Part shown: positions 16,521-25,361 of the stretch, piece after piece
Layout: every line of letters begins with the position of its first letter
How positions within the stretch are numbered: the first letter of the stretch is position 1
Source of the DNA: Deltaproteobacteria bacterium
GTDB lineage: Bacteria; Myxococcota_A; UBA9160; UBA6930
NCBI GenBank assembly: GCA_029261795.1
Contig: JAJDAP010000085.1
Coordinates: 1-64,000, forward strand
Reading direction: 5' to 3'
DNA: 64,000 bases
Made by a program: the position numbers and the translations under genes
The notes under the pieces: model-generated
Database searches by the model: none
Told to the model about the DNA's origin: nothing
Seen by the model: the letters and a program-made list of their open reading frames with translations, nothing else

Positions 16521-16954
16521 CCAGGGATGCCCGCGCGCACCTCGCGCTCGCGGGCCTCCATCACACGGGCTTCTTCGTCCTGCTCATGATCGAAGCCGAG
16601 CAGGTGCAGCACGCCATGAATCAACAGGCGCAGCAGTTCTTCATCGAGATCGTGCCCGAGTTCGGCGGCTTGACGCTCGGCGACAGCGACCGCGATCACG
16701 ACGTCGCCTAGCATCTGTCCGCGACGCTCCGCGTGATCGCCTTCGAGCAACGAGAACGAGAGCACGTCGGTGGGCCCGCTCTTGCCGCGGTACTCCGCAT
16801 TCAACACCGCGATCTCCGAATCGTCCACCAAGGCAACGGAGAGTTCGGCGTCCGGCTCGCCGGCTGCGGCCAGCACGGCATCCGCACGCCGCTGAAAGCC
16901 ATCGCAATCGAAGCCGGGAAGTCCAGCGGACGGGCCGGTAATGAGCGCGCTCAT
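16517..16954 (-). CDS. ybeY: endoribonuclease YbeY
   Basis: A metal-dependent endoribonuclease involved in 16S rRNA 3'-end maturation and ribosome quality control. The 145-residue length and the zinc motif HGVLHLLGFDHEQD (three His) are diagnostic, with the family segment AEYRGKSGPTDVLSF upstream. It overlaps phoH (ATGA) and lnt (ATGA), so the three are probably translated from one message. Confidence 0.95.
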   Translation of the reverse strand: MSALITGPSAGLPGFDCDGFQRRADAVLAAAGEPDAELSVALVDDSEIAVLNAEYRGKSGPTDVLSFSLLEGDHAERRGQMLGDVVIAVAVAERQAAELGHDLDEELLRLLIHGVLHLLGFDHEQDEEARVMEAREREVRAGIPG

Positions 16955-18027
16955 CCGTCCGAATCGTCACCCGGCGATTCGCCAAGCCGGGCGACGGCGG
17001 CCCGACGCGCGAGGTCGGCCGCCCTGGCTTCGTCACACCGGTCGTAGGCGCGAACGATCGACTGGACCAACGGATGTCGCACCACGTCGGCATCGGTGAA
17101 TTGCATCAGCCCGATCCCTTCGACGCCGTCCAGCACACGCAACGCATCGACCAGGCCGCTCGGTTGATCGCTCGGCAGATCCACCTGGGTGGTATCGCCC
17201 GTCACGACACACTTCGAGTCGTAGCCGAGCCGGGTCAAGAACATCTTCATCTGTTCAGGGGTGGTGTTCTGCGCCTCATCGAGGATCACGAACGAACCAT
17301 TCAGCGTGCGTCCGCGCATGAAGGCCAGGGGCGCGACTTCGATCACGCCGCGGTCCATCAATCGCTGGACCTTCTCGTAGTCCATCATGTCGTGGAGGGC
17401 ATCATAGAGCGGCCGCAGGTACGGATTCACCTTGTCGGCCATCGTACCGGGGAGGAAGCCGAGCCGTTCGCCGGCCTCGACCGCCGGGCGGGTCAGGATC
17501 ACCCGGGTGACTTCGTGGCGGTTGAGCGCCGCGATCGCCATGGCCATGGCCAGGTAGGTCTTTCCGGTTCCTGCTGGGCCGATCGTCAACACGACATCGT
17601 CGGCTTGAATGATCTCGATGTAGCGGCGCTGAGCGATGTTCTTGGCCGAGATGCGGCGTCGACTGCCGACCGATGCCAGCACGTCCGCATAGACGTCCCG
17701 CAGTTTGACCTCGGGCTCCTTGGTGACGGCCTGGATGGCCGCGTGCACGTCCCGCGGCAAGAGCTCACGACCCTCCCGCAACAGGGCGTAGAGCTCTTCC
17801 AGGACCTTTCGCGCCAGGCCCACGCGCTCCTCGTCGCCAACCAGCTTGACCTGGTTGCCCCGAGCGCGGGCCTGCACCCCGAGGTCCTGCTCGAGGATGC
17901 GCAAGGTCTGCTCGCGCTCACCGTAAAGGTCAGCGGCGAGTCGATTGTCTTCGAAGACCAGGGTCTGCCGGGTGCTGGCGCTGGCGTCGGCCAGGGTGTC
18001 CTCCGCAAACCGCGAGTTGGGTCTCAC
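16951..18027 (-). CDS. ybeZ: PhoH-like ATPase (YbeZ type)
   Basis: A 358-residue PhoH-family P-loop ATPase that usually accompanies YbeY and is linked to RNA metabolism. An N-terminal KH-like part (about 20-100, with QVKLVGDEERVGLARKVL) precedes the ATPase domain. Walker A is GPAGTGKTYLAMA, the family block is ILTRPAVEAGERLGFLPG, and Walker B is NGSFVILDEAQNTTPEQM. The GTG start overlaps the upstream DUF4388 gene as GTGA, extending the coupled cluster by one gene. Confidence 0.94.
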   Translation of the reverse strand: MRPNSRFAEDTLADASASTRQTLVFEDNRLAADLYGEREQTLRILEQDLGVQARARGNQVKLVGDEERVGLARKVLEELYALLREGRELLPRDVHAAIQAVTKEPEVKLRDVYADVLASVGSRRRISAKNIAQRRYIEIIQADDVVLTIGPAGTGKTYLAMAMAIAALNRHEVTRVILTRPAVEAGERLGFLPGTMADKVNPYLRPLYDALHDMMDYEKVQRLMDRGVIEVAPLAFMRGRTLNGSFVILDEAQNTTPEQMKMFLTRLGYDSKCVVTGDTTQVDLPSDQPSGLVDALRVLDGVEGIGLMQFTDADVVRHPLVQSIVRAYDRCDEARAADLARRAAVARLGESPGDDSDG

Positions 18028-19154
18028 TCTGCGGGGGCGAGCACCAGGAACGTTTCACCGCGGTGGGCGTAATAGTATTCGTGGCCTTCGTCGGGTGCCA
18101 TCGTCCAAGCTCGTTCACCCGAAAATTCTGCGAGTTCCGATAGCTCTCCGGGCCAACGCCCGAACGCGAATCGGTAGGCTTCCACGGCATGGCGCATACG
18201 CCGCTGCTCGAAGGAATGAGCCGCTCGGTGCTGGCCGGAAGGACGCAGGCCGGCCACTTCCAGGCCCCGCGTCGAGACCACCGGGCCCCGCCAGGCAAGC
18301 ACCAGGACCAGGGTCGCCAACAGCACGAACGGGAGACCGGCAAGCGCAGCCGCCGCGATGGCAGGGCCGCGACCCACATCCGGAAGCACTCGGCGACGCT
18401 TGTCGCGCATCAGGGTTGCCGGGTCGACCGGGCTGATCAGTCCGGCGCGCCGCAGTTCCGAGAGCACGCGCGCTCCTTCGAAAGTCCCGAGGCGCGAAAG
18501 GTCGATGATTCGACGACTGGCCAGCCGGCCGTCGATCAGGAGGAACAGGCGCTCGGCACGAGCAACGGCGTCGGGCGGAGCCCCCGCGATCTGGTTCCGA
18601 TAGCTGTCGAAATGCCCCGAGCGTTCGAACACGCTCGCCGGATCGACGGCAACGGGATCGAGCGTGCTCCACTCGTCGACCATGCGCAGACCATCCATCA
18701 GGATCTGCTCGGCCGGCATCACCCGCGCCGGGTCGCGTCCGAAGACCAGCGTCTCGGTGTTGAAATGAAACGAACCCGACTTCCAGCGCAACAGCTCGAA
18801 AACCGTGTCGCGGGTAACCAGATCGAGCGTGTCCTCGAGTTGGTCGTCGCTCAGCTCGGCGGTGCCCTTGATAATCTCTGCGAGCGAGCGATCGAACTCC
18901 TGGATCTCTTGCTCGATTTCGACGAGACGCTCCGGGGTGAGCAGGCCGGTGCGCACCAGCATCTCACCGAGGCCGGACTCCGGGTACGGCCCTGCCAGTT
19001 CGCCCCACGCCACGGCACCGCCTTCGAAGGCGATGCGCAGCCGGGAGTCGTCGCCGGTCACATCGAGAACGCCGGTCTTCCGCTGTTGTCCGATCAGCTG
19101 AAATACTTCGCCCACGCCGAAGTCGCGCAGATTTCCGTGCAGTGCGACGGCCAT
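18024..19154 (-). CDS. DUF4388 (PATAN-like) membrane protein
   Basis: A 376-residue protein with a DUF4388 domain at about 1-160: LHGNLRDFGVGEVFQLIG, KTGVLDV, then LAEIIKG and TVFELLRWKSGSFHF. A linker follows, one transmembrane helix at about 264-288, and a C-terminal part with MRHAVEAYRFAFGRWPGEL, which looks like the alpha/beta tail of pseudopilin-like proteins. Related PATAN domains act in signalling and, in cyanobacterial regulators, touch the pilus motor. The ATG at 19152-19154 overlaps the previous stop as TGATG. Its link to the ybeZ-ybeY-lnt cluster may be only positional; a second DUF4388 protein ends the chemosensory cluster at 35826-37709. Confidence 0.8.
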   Translation of the reverse strand: MAVALHGNLRDFGVGEVFQLIGQQRKTGVLDVTGDDSRLRIAFEGGAVAWGELAGPYPESGLGEMLVRTGLLTPERLVEIEQEIQEFDRSLAEIIKGTAELSDDQLEDTLDLVTRDTVFELLRWKSGSFHFNTETLVFGRDPARVMPAEQILMDGLRMVDEWSTLDPVAVDPASVFERSGHFDSYRNQIAGAPPDAVARAERLFLLIDGRLASRRIIDLSRLGTFEGARVLSELRRAGLISPVDPATLMRDKRRRVLPDVGRGPAIAAAALAGLPFVLLATLVLVLAWRGPVVSTRGLEVAGLRPSGQHRAAHSFEQRRMRHAVEAYRFAFGRWPGELSELAEFSGERAWTMAPDEGHEYYYAHRGETFLVLAPAE

Positions 19155-21019
19155 CAGCTCCGTTCCTTCATGGCCAGGGTCAGGCCGAGCATCGACAGGT
19201 AGGCGAGGCCCAGGGTGGCGACGCCGAGCCCGCCGACGATGCCGGCCAGGCCTCCGATTGCGAGCGGATCCGGAACCGTGGCCGAGCCCAGCCAAAGCAA
19301 TGTGAGTATCGATGCCGCCAACGTGGCGCCGAGCCAGCCCATCACCGGGCGGCCGGCGAGTACGCCCGCTGCGCCCGGGATCAACACCGAGGCGACCCGC
19401 TTGAATCGGGCCCTGCGTGCCTGGCGGTCGCGAATCTGGGCGATCCGCACCATCCGCGCTGCCGGATCACCGCCGCGGCTCTTGAGGATGCGGGCGATGT
19501 CCGAATAGGCGTCCGTTTCCTCACCCACGATTCGCGCCAGCCAGAGACCGAGGCATGCCCCCAAGCTGAAAGCGATGCCGAAGACCAGTAGCGCCTGCGA
19601 CATCCCGGTTCCGAGGAAGCCCGGAGCGATTCGACTGCGCGCGCGCCTGGCCAGACCATCGCCGCCTTCTGATCCCTGCAGCCGAGCGCGGGTAGCCGAC
19701 GCCGGGATCGGGATATCGGCGACCAGGCCCAGCGCGGTGGCCCCAAACTCGCCGGTCAGCAATCCGACCGCGGACGCATCGATGGCCTGGGCTTGAGCCA
19801 AGGCCAGATCCTGGGCATCCAGGCGAATCGCCTTGCCGTAGGCCTGGGAGAGATTGAACAGCAGCAGAGGCGACTCGGCTCGCTTGGCCGCGCGCTCGTA
19901 GTGCTCGATCGCCTGGTCCGTTCGATCGAGCGCCAGGGCGACGCCAGCAGCGTTGTTCAGCAGGTCCGCCGAGGGGTAGCCGCTGGCCTCGACAACCTTC
20001 GCATAACGACGGGCTGCGGTTTCGAGGTCGCCGGTTCTTTTCGCTCGCAGCGCCAGCGCGCGCGCGGCCAACAGGTCCTCGCTGCCCGCCCATTCGATCC
20101 GTGCCAGCTCATCGGCCGAAGGAAAGCCGTGCTCGGCAGCATGGGCGGCCATTGCGGCCGGATCACTCCCCAAGGCAGCCTGGGCTTCGGACGACTGCTG
20201 CAGAACCGGATAGAGGGCCACGACGAACGCGGCGGCCGAAAGCGCGACGACGGCGCGTCGCCAGAATGTTCCGTGTGCGGCAGCCACGAACACCATTGCG
20301 GCGGCGACGCCTGCGGGGCCCTCCCCGACGACGGCTGGTAGCAGGAGCAGCGACGCGACCATGGCGAACCGCGAGGAGCCCGGCAGATCCTCACGAATCG
20401 CCGAGAGATGACGCACCCAGGCGGGAATCGAGATCGCGGCGACCAGCGTCAGGAACAGCAGCGCACCGCCGACGATGGCCAGGAACCACGCCTGCCAGAC
20501 GGTCACGCGGGCCCAGAGTGAAGCCTCGAGGTGTGCCGGAACCGCCCGGATCGCCGCCGAGAGTTCCCGCGCTCCAGCCTGCCATTGGCCATCGTCCCAG
20601 AGCGCCCGCGCGAAAGCGGCGCGACTGGCAGGGAGCGACGGCGCCAGCCGTGCGGCGCTGCGGGCGCGCTCGAGTGGCTCGCCCAGCTCCGGAGAAATGA
20701 GCAGCGCGCGGGCGGGCGCTTCCAGGTCTTGCATGCCGAGCTGATATCCGGCACGAATCGTGCGCTCGACACGCTCCTCGAGCGAGCTCGAGGGGAGCGA
20801 CCAGACCCGCAGGACCCGGCTGCGGATCTCGGCAGCGGCCATCGATTCGGTGGCCCCCCGCACGCGTATCCCCACGGGGACTAGCCCCTCGGTGTCCGTG
20901 GCTGCAGCGCTCCCGTGTGCCGGCAACGCCGTCGTCGGTTCGCTCGCTAGTACTGGCGCGCTGCCGCCGAGGAGCCAGAGCACCCCCAGACAGAGCATCA
21001 TGCGCACGGACACACTCAT
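19154..21019 (-). CDS. TPR-containing inner-membrane protein of unknown function
   Basis: About 621 residues from the ATG at 21017-21019, which places a signal peptide (MMLCLGVLWLLGGSAPVLA) at the N-terminus; the frame is open a little further upstream. The order is a periplasmic-looking segment with helical repeats (about 75-160), three hydrophobic segments (about 160-270), TPR-like repeats around DLETAARRYAKVVEASGYP and DQAIEHYERAAKRAES (about 325-400), then another hydrophobic segment, a basic loop and C-terminal hydrophobic segments. I recognise no enzyme motif. It is coupled to the DUF4388 gene by a TGATG overlap and diverges from rpsT. Confidence 0.72.
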   Translation of the reverse strand: MSVSVRMMLCLGVLWLLGGSAPVLASEPTTALPAHGSAAATDTEGLVPVGIRVRGATESMAAAEIRSRVLRVWSLPSSSLEERVERTIRAGYQLGMQDLEAPARALLISPELGEPLERARSAARLAPSLPASRAAFARALWDDGQWQAGARELSAAIRAVPAHLEASLWARVTVWQAWFLAIVGGALLFLTLVAAISIPAWVRHLSAIREDLPGSSRFAMVASLLLLPAVVGEGPAGVAAAMVFVAAAHGTFWRRAVVALSAAAFVVALYPVLQQSSEAQAALGSDPAAMAAHAAEHGFPSADELARIEWAGSEDLLAARALALRAKRTGDLETAARRYAKVVEASGYPSADLLNNAAGVALALDRTDQAIEHYERAAKRAESPLLLFNLSQAYGKAIRLDAQDLALAQAQAIDASAVGLLTGEFGATALGLVADIPIPASATRARLQGSEGGDGLARRARSRIAPGFLGTGMSQALLVFGIAFSLGACLGLWLARIVGEETDAYSDIARILKSRGGDPAARMVRIAQIRDRQARRARFKRVASVLIPGAAGVLAGRPVMGWLGATLAASILTLLWLGSATVPDPLAIGGLAGIVGGLGVATLGLAYLSMLGLTLAMKERS

Positions 21020-21235
21020 CCTGCCGTCCCGTAGTCGGATTCGTTGTTGCGCATCGGCTGGCCAGAAGCCCCACATGAGGCGGGATTCCTGCAGTTCGGC
21101 CTGGCTGCAATCTCGCCGCGGGCGCTGGCCAAACCTCCGGTCCTTCGCCTATGTTCCGGCGCTCCGCGGCTCCGGTCGCGACCGGAAGGCGCGCCTTCGC
21201 GCACCAGCAACCGAGAGAATCGAGAGGCGACCCTA

Positions 21236-21502
21236 GTGGCGAACCACAAGTCGGCGGAAAAGCGTGCACGGCAGGCCCTCAAGCGGCAGGCCAGGAACCG
21301 GGTCGTTCGCGGTTCGGTCCGCACCCAGATCAAGCGCGTGCGTCAGGCAATCAGCGATGGAAATGCCGAGGTTGCGCAAACCCAACTTCGCCTGGCCGAG
21401 GCCGCCTACCGCAAGGCCTGCAGCAAGGGTGTGCTCAAGAAGTCGACGGTGAGCCGGCAGGTCTCGCGCCTCGCCAAGGCCGTTCACGCCATCCCCGCCT
21501 AG
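21236..21502 (+). CDS. rpsT: 30S ribosomal protein S20
   Basis: S20 binds 16S rRNA early in small-subunit assembly. The 88-residue protein starts with the family signature VANHKSAEKRARQALKRQ at a GTG, with GAGAGG about ten bases upstream, and continues in the usual Lys/Arg/Ala-rich helical bundle to SRLAKAVHAIPA. It is one of the few plus-strand genes here and is divergent from the TPR membrane gene. The 216-base gap upstream has only a weak promoter candidate (TGGCCA at 21126 and TATGTT at 21150, 18 bases apart). It is convergent with holA, with 12 bases between the stops. Confidence 0.96.
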   Translation: MANHKSAEKRARQALKRQARNRVVRGSVRTQIKRVRQAISDGNAEVAQTQLRLAEAAYRKACSKGVLKKSTVSRQVSRLAKAVHAIPA

Positions 21503-21514
21503 CACCCGCCCTGC

Positions 21515-22495
21515 TCAGGCGGAAAGCCCGAGCACGAGCCGTTGTAGAGCCAGGTCCCCGGGTAGATTGCCCTGCCCTTTGAGGACCTCGTCCACCTCGT
21601 GGATGGCATCGAGGCAGAAGCGGAGTCGGCGCGCGCTGTAGCGCTTCGCTTGGCGTTCCAACTTCTGGACTGCGAACGGATGGCCGCTGAGCCGGCCGCC
21701 ACTTCGCGCGCGCGTGAGCTTTCGGAAGTGGCCTGCGAGCGAGGCCAGCAGCAGCGGCGGCGGCGCACCGGTCCCCGTCAGTTTGTCGAGGACGGAAAGC
21801 GCATCGGCACTGCGGCCCTCGCCGATCGCGTCGGTGAGATCCCAGATCGGCTCCTCCGCCAGATCGGTCGCACTCTCGAGGACCCGGGCTCGTGTGATCG
21901 GTTCGTCGGGCCCGGCGAAGAGCGAGGCCTTCTCCAGTTCATTCCGGATCATCAGGAGCTGTGGACCGGTCGTTTCGGCGAGCGCTTCTGCCGCGCCGGA
22001 TTCGAGCCGGAAGCCACGGCGCTTGGCCTCGTCTCGAATGAAGGCAACCACGGCCTTGCCCGCTTTCGGTGGATCGCAAACGACCAGCGCGGCCGGCGCC
22101 TTGAAGGCCTTCACCCAGCGGGAACGCTTGTCGACCTTGGCCGCCAGTACCACCAACACGGTCTCTTGCTGGCTGGCCACCTCGGCCACGGCATCGGCCA
22201 AGGCCTTGGTCAGTGCCTCGCCCTTGGCTCCGCGCCGCGCCTCGGGCTCGCGAAGGATGACGAGACGGCGGGCTGCCATCACCGGGAGCGCACGAATCGC
22301 ATCGACGAGTTCTCCCGGGCCGGTCTGGCTGCCATCGAGGCGATCGAGATTGAAGTCGGCGGGACCCTCGCCCAAGACCGCCTCTCGCAAGGCGGCCATG
22401 CTGTCGTCGCGGAACAGCGGCTCGGCGCCAGCAACGAGGTACGCGGAGCGGAGCGTCCCGCCTGCCAACTCGCCCTTTAGCTCGGCCGGCGTCAC
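21515..22495 (-). CDS. holA: DNA polymerase III delta subunit HolA
   Basis: HolA is the clamp-loader subunit that opens the beta clamp. I chose the GTG at 22493-22495, which overlaps the lptE stop as GTGA, giving 326 residues; the frame is open further upstream, but only inside lptE. Recognisable blocks are AYLVAGAEPLFRDDSM, RRLVILREPE, LVVCDPPKAGKAVVAFI and the C-terminal collar region with PLLLASLAGHFRKL. The lptE-holA pairing is common in proteobacteria, usually after leuS; here two chemotaxis-type genes precede it instead. Confidence 0.92.
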   Translation of the reverse strand: MTPAELKGELAGGTLRSAYLVAGAEPLFRDDSMAALREAVLGEGPADFNLDRLDGSQTGPGELVDAIRALPVMAARRLVILREPEARRGAKGEALTKALADAVAEVASQQETVLVVLAAKVDKRSRWVKAFKAPAALVVCDPPKAGKAVVAFIRDEAKRRGFRLESGAAEALAETTGPQLLMIRNELEKASLFAGPDEPITRARVLESATDLAEEPIWDLTDAIGEGRSADALSVLDKLTGTGAPPPLLLASLAGHFRKLTRARSGGRLSGHPFAVQKLERQAKRYSARRLRFCLDAIHEVDEVLKGQGNLPGDLALQRLVLGLSA

Positions 22496-23070
22496 GGCGT
22501 CGCCGGCCTCGGAGCCTCCGGGAAAGCGGCGGACTCGAGGAAGGTGTCGTGGATCCGGGTTGCCAGGAGTGCGGCGAGTCGTCGAATCGCCTCTTCGCGA
22601 TGGGTACGCGTCACTTCCACGTCGGCACTGGCGAGGTAGCGCTCGCTCTCCCGAAGCACGTTGGAGTCGAGCACGAGGGCCGAGCCATCCTGGCGTGCGA
22701 TGGTCACGGCGAGCCGCAGGTAGACTTCGTACTCGAGCGAGAACGCGACGGAGGAGAAGCTCCGGCTCTGTGTCTCGATCTCGGTCACGACGCCGCTGAG
22801 GATCCAATCGGCGGCGCCAGACTCCGCCACCAGGCGCAGGGCGCCGCGGCGCATGATCTCGCTGGAAAGGGCGTCGGTGACGACACCGTCGACTCCGGCT
22901 TCGAAGGTGTCGTTGCGAAAGCCGTGTACGGCGATGCGATTCGCCTCGCCGAAGGTCTCCCCGTAGCGAACCGCCTGATAGCCACAGCCAGCGCAGAGCA
23001 GGCCGACTGCCAGGATCGAAAGGAGTACCGGTGACCGCCGCTTCACGGCGGATTGGAATAGCACACGCAC
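22492..23070 (-). CDS. lptE: LPS-assembly lipoprotein LptE
   Basis: A 192-residue lipoprotein of the LptE type, which plugs the LptD barrel and aids LPS insertion. A basic N-terminus and hydrophobic segment lead to a lipobox-like LLCAGC at about 24-29 followed by GYQAV, the usual mature start. NRIAVHGFRNDTFEAGVD and the C-terminal RDGSALVL/YLASADVEVTR-like blocks fit the family. The -3 position of the lipobox is Cys instead of Leu/Val, mildly atypical. The start is GTG. It overlaps holA by four bases. Confidence 0.87.
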   Translation of the reverse strand: MRVLFQSAVKRRSPVLLSILAVGLLCAGCGYQAVRYGETFGEANRIAVHGFRNDTFEAGVDGVVTDALSSEIMRRGALRLVAESGAADWILSGVVTEIETQSRSFSSVAFSLEYEVYLRLAVTIARQDGSALVLDSNVLRESERYLASADVEVTRTHREEAIRRLAALLATRIHDTFLESAAFPEAPRPATP

Positions 23071-23090
23071 ACCGGACCGTCCGCGCGGGT

Positions 23091-23468
23091 CTACTCGATC
23101 TTGAGCAGCGCCTTCGCGATGGCCAGCACCTTGTTCGCCTGGATCGGCTTGGTCAGATACTCGTCCGCGCCGAGGGCCAGAGCCCGATCGCGGTCCTCCT
23201 TGGCGCCTTCCGTGGTAATGACCACGATCGGCATGTCCTTGAGGCCGTCTTCGTCACGGATCAGGCTGATCAGCTTGAGGCCGTCCATCACCGGCATGTT
23301 GATGTCCACGAGGGCCAGATCGAAGTCGTCACTGGTCACCTTGCGCAAGCCGTCCAGACCATCCTGGGCTTCGACGATTTCGGCGCCTTTGAGCCGCTTG
23401 AGGGCGAACACGAGCAGCTGGCGCATCGTGGGACTGTCTTCGACGATGAGAATTCGATGTCGTTCCAT
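23091..23468 (-). CDS. cheY: CheY-like response regulator
   Basis: A 125-residue single-domain receiver. ILIVEDSPTMRQ provides the acidic pocket, LALVDINMPVMDGL the phosphorylatable Asp, VVITTEGA the conserved Thr, and EYLTKPIQ the Lys. With no output domain it should act by protein contact, probably as phosphoacceptor for the CheA in the same cluster. It lies 13 bases after the GAF gene and 21 bases before lptE, ending the chemosensory run. A second CheY (35285-35662) lies next to cheA. Confidence 0.9.
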   Translation of the reverse strand: MERHRILIVEDSPTMRQLLVFALKRLKGAEIVEAQDGLDGLRKVTSDDFDLALVDINMPVMDGLKLISLIRDEDGLKDMPIVVITTEGAKEDRDRALALGADEYLTKPIQANKVLAIAKALLKIE

Positions 23469-23481
23469 GGTCGTTCTCCGG

Positions 23482-24297
23482 CTACTTCGTCAATAGATCG
23501 ATGAAGCCCTGGATCGTGTTGAGCTTTCGCTCACTTTGGGCGTGGAGTTCGGCGGCGAAGATCGCGGTGGCGGCGTGGCCAGCGAGCAACGTGAACAACT
23601 CGTGATCCAGGAGTGTGAACTGCTCCTTCTGGGCAAGGAGCTTGAAGATCGCGATCGCCCCGATCGGGCGATCCTCGACGCGGAGCGGAATCGACACGAT
23701 CGGGGACTCATAGTCCGCGGACCCATTCGAATCCGTCGCGTGGGTATCGCCGCTCGCGACCGAGACACCGACGATCCCGGTACCCATCGGCACCGAAGGG
23801 AACGCGGGCACTTTCTCGCCTTCCGCGGCCACCGGCTCGAGCAAGCCCGTCTTGTCGTCGTGCACGTAGACACAGAAGATCTCGGCGCCGACGAGGTTGA
23901 TCACGATCTCGATGATGATCTTGAGCACTTCCGAGAGATCGAGCGTCGAATGCAGCTGGTACGAGGCGACGTAGAGGTTCGCGAGGTTGTTGTTCTCCTC
24001 TTCGATCTCCACGTAGCGATTGGCGAACTGCCGGTTCTCCTCCTCGAGGGCTCGGAGCCTCTCCAGCACGTCCTCCTTCTCGACCTCGAGGCCCTCGATG
24101 TGTGTCAGCAGTTGTTGACGCAGCTTCCCCCACTCGGTGGTGTCCTGTGCGGCGTCGTTGTCGCGCCGGTCCACCTCGACGATCTGCCCACGAAGGCGTT
24201 GATTCTCCTCGACCAGCTCCCTGGTGAACTCGGCGCCCCGACGGAACACCGCCAGGAACTCGTCCGCCCGCTTGAAGATGTCGTCGCGGTCGCTCAC
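23482..24297 (-). CDS. coiled-coil GAF-domain protein
   Basis: A 271-residue protein with a long Glu/Arg-rich coiled coil at about 25-115 (RLRALEEENRQFANRYVEIE) followed by a GAF domain at about 120-265 (LHSTLDLSEVLKIIIE, EIFCVYVHDD, SIPLRVEDRPIGAIAIF). It has no kinase or cyclase output, so it is probably a ligand- or partner-binding scaffold. The GTG start overlaps the cheB stop as GTGA. GAF proteins of this kind recur in deltaproteobacterial chemosensory and signalling operons, but the ligand cannot be predicted. Confidence 0.85.
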   Translation of the reverse strand: MSDRDDIFKRADEFLAVFRRGAEFTRELVEENQRLRGQIVEVDRRDNDAAQDTTEWGKLRQQLLTHIEGLEVEKEDVLERLRALEEENRQFANRYVEIEEENNNLANLYVASYQLHSTLDLSEVLKIIIEIVINLVGAEIFCVYVHDDKTGLLEPVAAEGEKVPAFPSVPMGTGIVGVSVASGDTHATDSNGSADYESPIVSIPLRVEDRPIGAIAIFKLLAQKEQFTLLDHELFTLLAGHAATAIFAAELHAQSERKLNTIQGFIDLLTK

Positions 24298-25361
24298 TCG
24301 GACCTCCCTCGGCTCGAGCCACCCTCGGCGAATCCCTTCTGGATCACCGGGGCGATCAGATCGAGCGCTATTACCGCATCGACCGAACCGGCTCGAATCG
24401 CTTGCTGCGGCATCCCGAAGATCACCGCGGTTTCCTCTGACTCCACGATCACGTTCCCTCCCGATCGTTTCACGGCCTGGACGCCCTCACGACCGTCATC
24501 TCCCATTCCTGTCAGAACGATTCCCAACAAGTCGGCCCCGTAGTGCTTGGCCGCCGAGGTGAACATGCGATCGACCGACGGTGCGTACTTGTCGGCATCG
24601 TCGCGCGCGACGACACGCGCGACGACGCGGCCACCTTTCGCCTCGAATTCCAGGTGCTTGCCGCCCGGCGCGATCAACACCAGACCGTCCTCGACGATGT
24701 CCCCGCTCTGCGCCTCGCGGGCGCGAAGGTGCGTCATCCGATCGATGCGCTCCGCGAAGCCGAGGGTGAAGCCCTCGGGCATGTGCTGCGAGACGATGAA
24801 ACCGCAAGGCGGCGGCTCGGTAAGCGCGCCGAAGATCTGCATCAGGGCTGCCGGACCGCCGGTGGAGGAGCCGATCGCGACGACCCGGTGGGCGGCGCGT
24901 GTCGCTTTCCTGGGTGCCAGTGTCGGCATCTGTGCGATCCGGTCGGCGACGCGATCGATGCGCAGTTGACGGATGCCGTGCACCTTCCGGATCAGCTCCT
25001 GCTCGATCGTCGCGAGTTCCGGCGTTGCGTGCGGCGACGGCTTCGCCACGAAATCCACGGCCCCGAGATCGAGCGCCTTGAACACATCCTGGTCGCCGGC
25101 GTTGCCGCTGATCACGATGACCGGCGTCGGCTTCTGCGCCATCAAGATCCGCAGGAACGTGAAGCCATCCATGCGCGGCATCTCGAGATCGAGCGTGATC
25201 AGGTCGAGATCGAGTTCGAGGGCCTTCCGAAGCGCCTCCTCGCCGTCGCGTGCCCAATCGACGACCTCGACGAGCGGCGACTTCTCCAGCATGCGCTTCA
25301 CGGTGCGACGCGTGAAGGCGGAGTCGTCGATGACGAGCACACGGATCTGCTCTCGAGTCAT
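24294..25361 (-). CDS. cheB: chemoreceptor methylesterase/deamidase CheB
   Basis: CheB removes receptor methyl groups when phosphorylated. The 355-residue protein has a receiver with IDDSAFTRR and LITLDLEMPRMDG (D58), a linker, and a methylesterase domain with the catalytic Ser in GSSTGGPAALM, His in SQHMPEGFT and Asp in LTGMGDDGREG. The ATG overlaps the cheR stop as ATGA; the frame is open further upstream, but only inside cheR. CheB and CheR together show that the MCP at 29534-32200 undergoes adaptation. Confidence 0.95.
   Translation of the reverse strand: MTREQIRVLVIDDSAFTRRTVKRMLEKSPLVEVVDWARDGEEALRKALELDLDLITLDLEMPRMDGFTFLRILMAQKPTPVIVISGNAGDQDVFKALDLGAVDFVAKPSPHATPELATIEQELIRKVHGIRQLRIDRVADRIAQMPTLAPRKATRAAHRVVAIGSSTGGPAALMQIFGALTEPPPCGFIVSQHMPEGFTLGFAERIDRMTHLRAREAQSGDIVEDGLVLIAPGGKHLEFEAKGGRVVARVVARDDADKYAPSVDRMFTSAAKHYGADLLGIVLTGMGDDGREGVQAVKRSGGNVIVESEETAVIFGMPQQAIRAGSVDAVIALDLIAPVIQKGFAEGGSSRGRSE

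Noticed and set aside
21505..21521. CCGCC/GGCGG hairpin between rpsT and holA as a bidirectional terminator
   Set aside because: The stem is only 5 bp, no T-run follows on either strand, and it overlaps the end of holA.
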